Positions 2,349-5,480 of a stretch of DNA of 5,480 nt are shown piece by piece (the stretch's first letter is position 1; each line of letters starts with the position of its first letter). This stretch comes from Minisyncoccota bacterium. GTDB lineage: Bacteria; Patescibacteriota; Minisyncoccia; Minisyncoccales; CG1-02-41-26. Where the stretch lies: the NCBI GenBank assembly GCA_028715435.1, contig JAQURU010000047.1, positions 1 to 5,480 of the forward strand. The letters run 5' to 3'. A program made the position numbers and the translations under genes. Below the pieces are notes generated by a model. It ran no database searches. It was not told the origin of the DNA and saw only the letters and a list, made by a program, of their open reading frames with translations.

Positions 2349-4744
2349 TATTTAGTAAAATTTTGGGAGACCCAAATGAAAAATTTTTAAAATCTTGCTG
2401 GGCTGTTGTTGAAAAAATAAATGCCATGGAAGGGGATTTAGAAAAGCTTTCTAATGCTGACTTAAAGCAAAAAACTTTTCAATTAAAAGAGCAATTAAAA
2501 AACGGGAAAACCTTAGATGATATTTTGCCAGAGGCCTTTGCTTTGGTTAAAGAAAGCGCAAAAAGAACCTTAAATCAAAGGCATTTTGATGTTCAGCTAA
2601 TTGGAGGCATAGCTTTGCATCAAGGAAAAATAGCTGAAATGAAAACAGGCGAAGGAAAAACCCTAACTTCTACTTTAGCTGTTTACTTGAATGCCTTAAC
2701 AAGCCAGGGCGTTCATGTGGTAACAGTTAATGATTATTTAGCCAAAAGAGATACTGTTTGGATGGGGCAGATTTACAATGCCCTTGGCCTAACAGCGGGG
2801 TGCATTACTAATGAATCTTCATTTTTATATAATGACCAGCAAACAGAGCAGGATAAAAAAAGAGACAGTGAAGGAAGCTTCAAGGTGGAGCAAAGTTTTC
2901 TAAAGCCGTGTCAAAGAAGAGAAGCTTATTTAGCTGACATAACTTATGGCACTAATAATGAATTTGGCTTTGATTATTTAAGAGACAATTTAGTGTTTGA
3001 CTTAAGCGAAAAAGTTCAGCGGGATTTTCATTTTGCCATTGTGGATGAAATTGACTCAATTTTAATTGATGAAGCCAGAACTCCTCTTATTATTTCCCAG
3101 CCTGATTTTGAATCGTCAAAATTATACAAAGAGTTTGCCAGGATTATTCCCAGATTAAAAGAACCAGAGGATTATAATTTAGATGAAAAATTAAAAACAG
3201 CTTCTTTAACTGAACAGGGCGTTGATAAAGTTGAAAAAATTTTAGGGGTTGGAAATATTTACGAGAATAAGGGTATAAAATATCTGCATTTTTTAGAGCA
3301 AAGCTTGAGAGCAATGGTGTTTTTTCAAAAAGACAAAGATTATATTGTTAAAGATGGGCAAATAATTATTATTGATGAGTTTACCGGCCGATTGTTACCT
3401 GGCAGGCGTTATTCTGGAGGTTTACACCAAGCCATTGAAGCAAAAGAGAAAGTAGAGGTTCAGCCAGAATCAAAAATTTTAGCCACTATTACTTTTCAGA
3501 ATTATTTTAGGTTTTATAAAAAATTAGCTGGAATGACCGGCACTGCCTTAACTTCCGCAGAAGAGTTTGACAAAGTTTATAAACTAACAGTTGCTTCCAT
3601 TCCAACTAATAAGCCAATGATTAGAAAGGATTTCGGTGATAAAATTTATAAAACCGAAAAAGCTAAGTTTCAAGCTGTTGTTCAAGAAGCCAAGGAAAAA
3701 AACCAACAAGGCCAGCCTGTTTTGATTGGCACTAAATCTGTTGAAAAAAATGAGTATTTAAGCCGCTTATTGGATAGAGAAGGAATAAGGCATAATGTTT
3801 TAAATGCCAAGAATCACGAGAGAGAAGGTGAAATTGTTGCCCAAGCGGGCCAAAGGGGCTCTGTAACTGTTGCCACTAATATGGCGGGCCGTGGCGTTGA
3901 TATAATGCTTGGAGGCGTTCAGCCCGAAAGCAAGGAGCGGGAAGAGGTTTTGGCTTTGGGTGGGTTGCATGTTATTGGCACAGAGCGGCACGAAGCCAGA
4001 AGAATTGATGACCAGCTAAGAGGAAGGGCAGGCAGGCAGGGAGACCCTGGCTCTTCCCAGTTTTTTGTTTCTTTAGGAGATGATTTAATGAGGGTTTTTG
4101 GAGGTGACCGTTTAAAAGCAGTTATGGACACCTTAAAAATCGAGGAGGACCAGCCCATTCAAGCAGGCATAATTTCCAAAGCCATTGAAAAAGCGCAAAT
4201 TAGGGTGGAGGGGTTTAATTTTGATGCTAGAAAGCATGTTTTAGAATACGATGATGTGATTGCCAGGCACAGAACAGCTATTTATAATAGAAGGCAAAAT
4301 TTATTAAAGCAGCATTACCAGGAATTAAAGGAAGAAATTTTGTCTATTTTAGAAAAAGAAATAATTAAAATTACTAGCCAATCCGAAGATATTATTGAAG
4401 AAGCCAAAACAATTTTGCCAATTCCAGCCAATAGTGAGGCCACAGCAGATTATTTAATCGATTTAGCCAAAAAAGCCATTGATAATAAAGAAAATTACGA
4501 GGGCCAAGAGAATGCGCAAAAGATATTTAAGTTTGTTTGCTTGAAATCAATTGATTTTTTCTGGACAGAGCATTTAGTTTCTTTAGATAATTTAAAAGAT
4601 TCAGTGGGCTTAAGAGCTTATGGGGGCAGAGACCCGATTGTGGAGTACAAAACCGAAGCCCATAAGCTTTTCCATAATTTGCAAAGCGATATTGACGAGC
4701 AAATCGCTAAAACCGTTTTCAAAATTTCCATCAAAAATCAATAA
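2342..4744 (+). CDS. secA: Preprotein translocase ATPase SecA
   Basis: SecA is the motor that pushes unfolded preproteins through SecYEG at the inner face of the membrane. The 800 residues show NBD1 with Walker A TGEGKT at 102-107 and Walker B VDEID at 234-238, TYGTNNEFGFDYLRDN at 201-216, the preprotein cross-linking region between them and EFTGRLLPGRRYSGGLHQA (346-364), then NBD2 with TNMAGRGVDIMLGG (512-525) and the arginine-finger motif QLRGRAGRQGDPGSS (558-572). The scaffold begins at IEKAQIRVEGFNFDARK (615-631), and WTEHLVSLDNLKDSVGLRAYGGRDP (741-764) marks the two-helix finger. About 30 extra residues lie between GLTAG and RREAY (about 155-192). The protein ends at KISIKNQ, without the flexible linker and Cys-rich zinc finger used for SecB/lipid binding, and the helical wing is short. 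Both traits fit Patescibacteria. secD starts 46 bases downstream, consistent with a sec operon. Confidence 0.97.
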   Translation: MSIFSKILGDPNEKFLKSCWAVVEKINAMEGDLEKLSNADLKQKTFQLKEQLKNGKTLDDILPEAFALVKESAKRTLNQRHFDVQLIGGIALHQGKIAEMKTGEGKTLTSTLAVYLNALTSQGVHVVTVNDYLAKRDTVWMGQIYNALGLTAGCITNESSFLYNDQQTEQDKKRDSEGSFKVEQSFLKPCQRREAYLADITYGTNNEFGFDYLRDNLVFDLSEKVQRDFHFAIVDEIDSILIDEARTPLIISQPDFESSKLYKEFARIIPRLKEPEDYNLDEKLKTASLTEQGVDKVEKILGVGNIYENKGIKYLHFLEQSLRAMVFFQKDKDYIVKDGQIIIIDEFTGRLLPGRRYSGGLHQAIEAKEKVEVQPESKILATITFQNYFRFYKKLAGMTGTALTSAEEFDKVYKLTVASIPTNKPMIRKDFGDKIYKTEKAKFQAVVQEAKEKNQQGQPVLIGTKSVEKNEYLSRLLDREGIRHNVLNAKNHEREGEIVAQAGQRGSVTVATNMAGRGVDIMLGGVQPESKEREEVLALGGLHVIGTERHEARRIDDQLRGRAGRQGDPGSSQFFVSLGDDLMRVFGGDRLKAVMDTLKIEEDQPIQAGIISKAIEKAQIRVEGFNFDARKHVLEYDDVIARHRTAIYNRRQNLLKQHYQELKEEILSILEKEIIKITSQSEDIIEEAKTILPIPANSEATADYLIDLAKKAIDNKENYEGQENAQKIFKFVCLKSIDFFWTEHLVSLDNLKDSVGLRAYGGRDPIVEYKTEAHKLFHNLQSDIDEQIAKTVFKISIKNQ

Positions 4745-4779
4745 AGCTATTGAAAATCAAGGCAGTTTTTGGTAACTTA

Positions 4780-4785
4780 GATAAT
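4780..4785 (+). promoter_or_regulatory. Possible -10 element upstream of secD
   Basis: GATAAT lies five bases before the secD ATG, which would give a leaderless message. No matching -35 or TG extension is seen, and secD can also be reached by read-through from secA. No Shine-Dalgarno sequence precedes secD. Confidence 0.3.
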
Positions 4786-4790
4786 TGTTT

Positions 4791-5480
4791 ATGGAGAATA
4801 AGGTTAAAAACAACTTAATATTTACTATTATTTTGGCAGTGGTTGTTTTTTGTGTGGTTTTACCTTATCCAATAAATCAAGGCATTAATTTTATAAGGGC
4901 TAAAGGAGTGCCTTTATTGGAAAAATTGCCTAACTTACCAGTAATAAATTTTAAACTTGGCCTTGACTTGTTGGGCGGAAGCCATTTGGTTTATGAGGCG
5001 GATTTAAGCGGCATTGAAGCAAGCGGCCAGCAAGAAGCCATGGCGGGCTTAAGAGATGTTATAGAGCGCAGAGTTAATATGTTTGGCGTGGCCGAGCCCC
5101 AAGTGGCTGTTCAAGAGGCAGGCGATAAACAGCGATTAGTGGTTGATTTATCAGGGGTTAAAGATGTTAATGAGGCTATTAAAATGATTGGCCAAACACC
5201 TTATTTGGATTTTAGGCAAGAAACCGCTGATTTTAATCCCGACCAGCCAACTTTTGAAGCGACCGCACTTAACGGAAGGTATCTGAAAAAAGCCGATTTA
5301 GGCTTTAGCCAACAAACCATGGCTCCCGAGATTTTATTGGAATTTAATGACGAGGGTGCTGACTTATTTGAGCAAATAACTTCTCAAAATATTGGCAAAC
5401 GTTTAGCCATTTTTATCGACGATGCTTTAATTTCAGCTCCAACTGTCAACGAAGCAATTTCAGGAGGAAAGGCACAGATA
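4791..5480 (+). CDS. secD: Protein translocase subunit SecD, N-terminal part (runs off the window)
   Basis: SecD, with SecF, uses the proton gradient to pull exported chains out of SecYEG on the far side of the membrane. The visible 230 residues contain one N-terminal membrane segment (about 9-25, preceded by the Lys/Asn-rich MENKVKNN), then the SecD signature GLDLLGGSHLVYE (57-69), ERRVNMFGVAEPQV (92-105), and the P1 head domain with TALNGRYLKKADL (158-170), EFNDEGADLF (184-193), LAIFIDDALISAPTVNEAISGG (205-226). The frame is open to the last base. The five remaining membrane helices and any secF lie beyond the edge. ATG 4791 is the only sensible start, giving a correctly placed first membrane segment. 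It is 46 bases after the secA stop. The region between the membrane segment and the GLDLLGG motif includes a short KGVPLLEKLPNLP stretch that looks lineage-specific. Confidence 0.95.
   Translation, partial: MENKVKNNLIFTIILAVVVFCVVLPYPINQGINFIRAKGVPLLEKLPNLPVINFKLGLDLLGGSHLVYEADLSGIEASGQQEAMAGLRDVIERRVNMFGVAEPQVAVQEAGDKQRLVVDLSGVKDVNEAIKMIGQTPYLDFRQETADFNPDQPTFEATALNGRYLKKADLGFSQQTMAPEILLEFNDEGADLFEQITSQNIGKRLAIFIDDALISAPTVNEAISGGKAQI

Noticed and set aside
1..5480. CRISPR array or alternative genetic code
   Set aside because: No regularly spaced repeats of 25-40 bases are present. No in-frame TGA occurs in the AT-rich genes; the only TGA stop used here ends the chimeric fragment.

Overview
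This AT-rich window looks like a piece of a small-genome bacterium, most likely of the Candidate Phyla Radiation (Patescibacteria), and probably comes from a metagenome assembly. The support is a low GC content, lysine- and TTA-rich coding, an 800-residue SecA that has an insert in its first nucleotide-binding domain and no C-terminal zinc finger, gene starts that mostly lack a Shine-Dalgarno sequence, and short AT-rich repeats inside and between genes. This placement is inference; no marker RNA gene is present. All stops used are TAA or TAG, apart from the TGA that ends the foreign-looking fragment.

Layout. Bases 1-215 are a GC-rich piece (about 60% GC, about three quarters of codons ending in G or C) of a glycogen/starch-synthase-like glycosyltransferase. 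It breaks off abruptly at about 216, where the AT-rich sequence begins; this is an assembly chimera or a real recombination scar. From 257 to 452 there are two tiny promoter-to-terminator units, each about 55-60 nt, with no convincing protein; the second abuts murB. MurB (456-1352) makes UDP-N-acetylmuramate for peptidoglycan. The gap from 1353 to 1654 holds an AT-rich repeat, a consensus DnaA box, a TTGACA promoter, a 12-codon lysine-rich ORF and a very strong terminator. Next comes a DUF3800 gene (1655-2233), a predicted RNase H-like protein. The opposite strand between it and secA carries a well-formed small RNA gene, with a consensus promoter at 2348-2321, a folded RNA from about 2314, and a terminator that runs into the DUF3800 stop. 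secA (2342-4744) and the start of secD (4791 to the window edge) follow as a Sec export cluster.

How the parts work together. SecA (ATPase motor) and SecD (proton-driven assistant of SecYEG) serve the same export pathway; MurB supplies the cell wall. The most unusual part is the intergenic RNA content. The minus-strand RNA has a 15-bp closing stem that begins at its predicted first nucleotide, sits tail-to-tail with a DUF3800 gene, and uses a promoter overlapping the secA ribosome-binding site and first codons. Several structured RNA motifs have been reported next to DUF3800 genes, so a DUF3800/RNA pair is the best candidate here for an undescribed system. All RNA calls rest on reading promoters, stems and terminators by eye.
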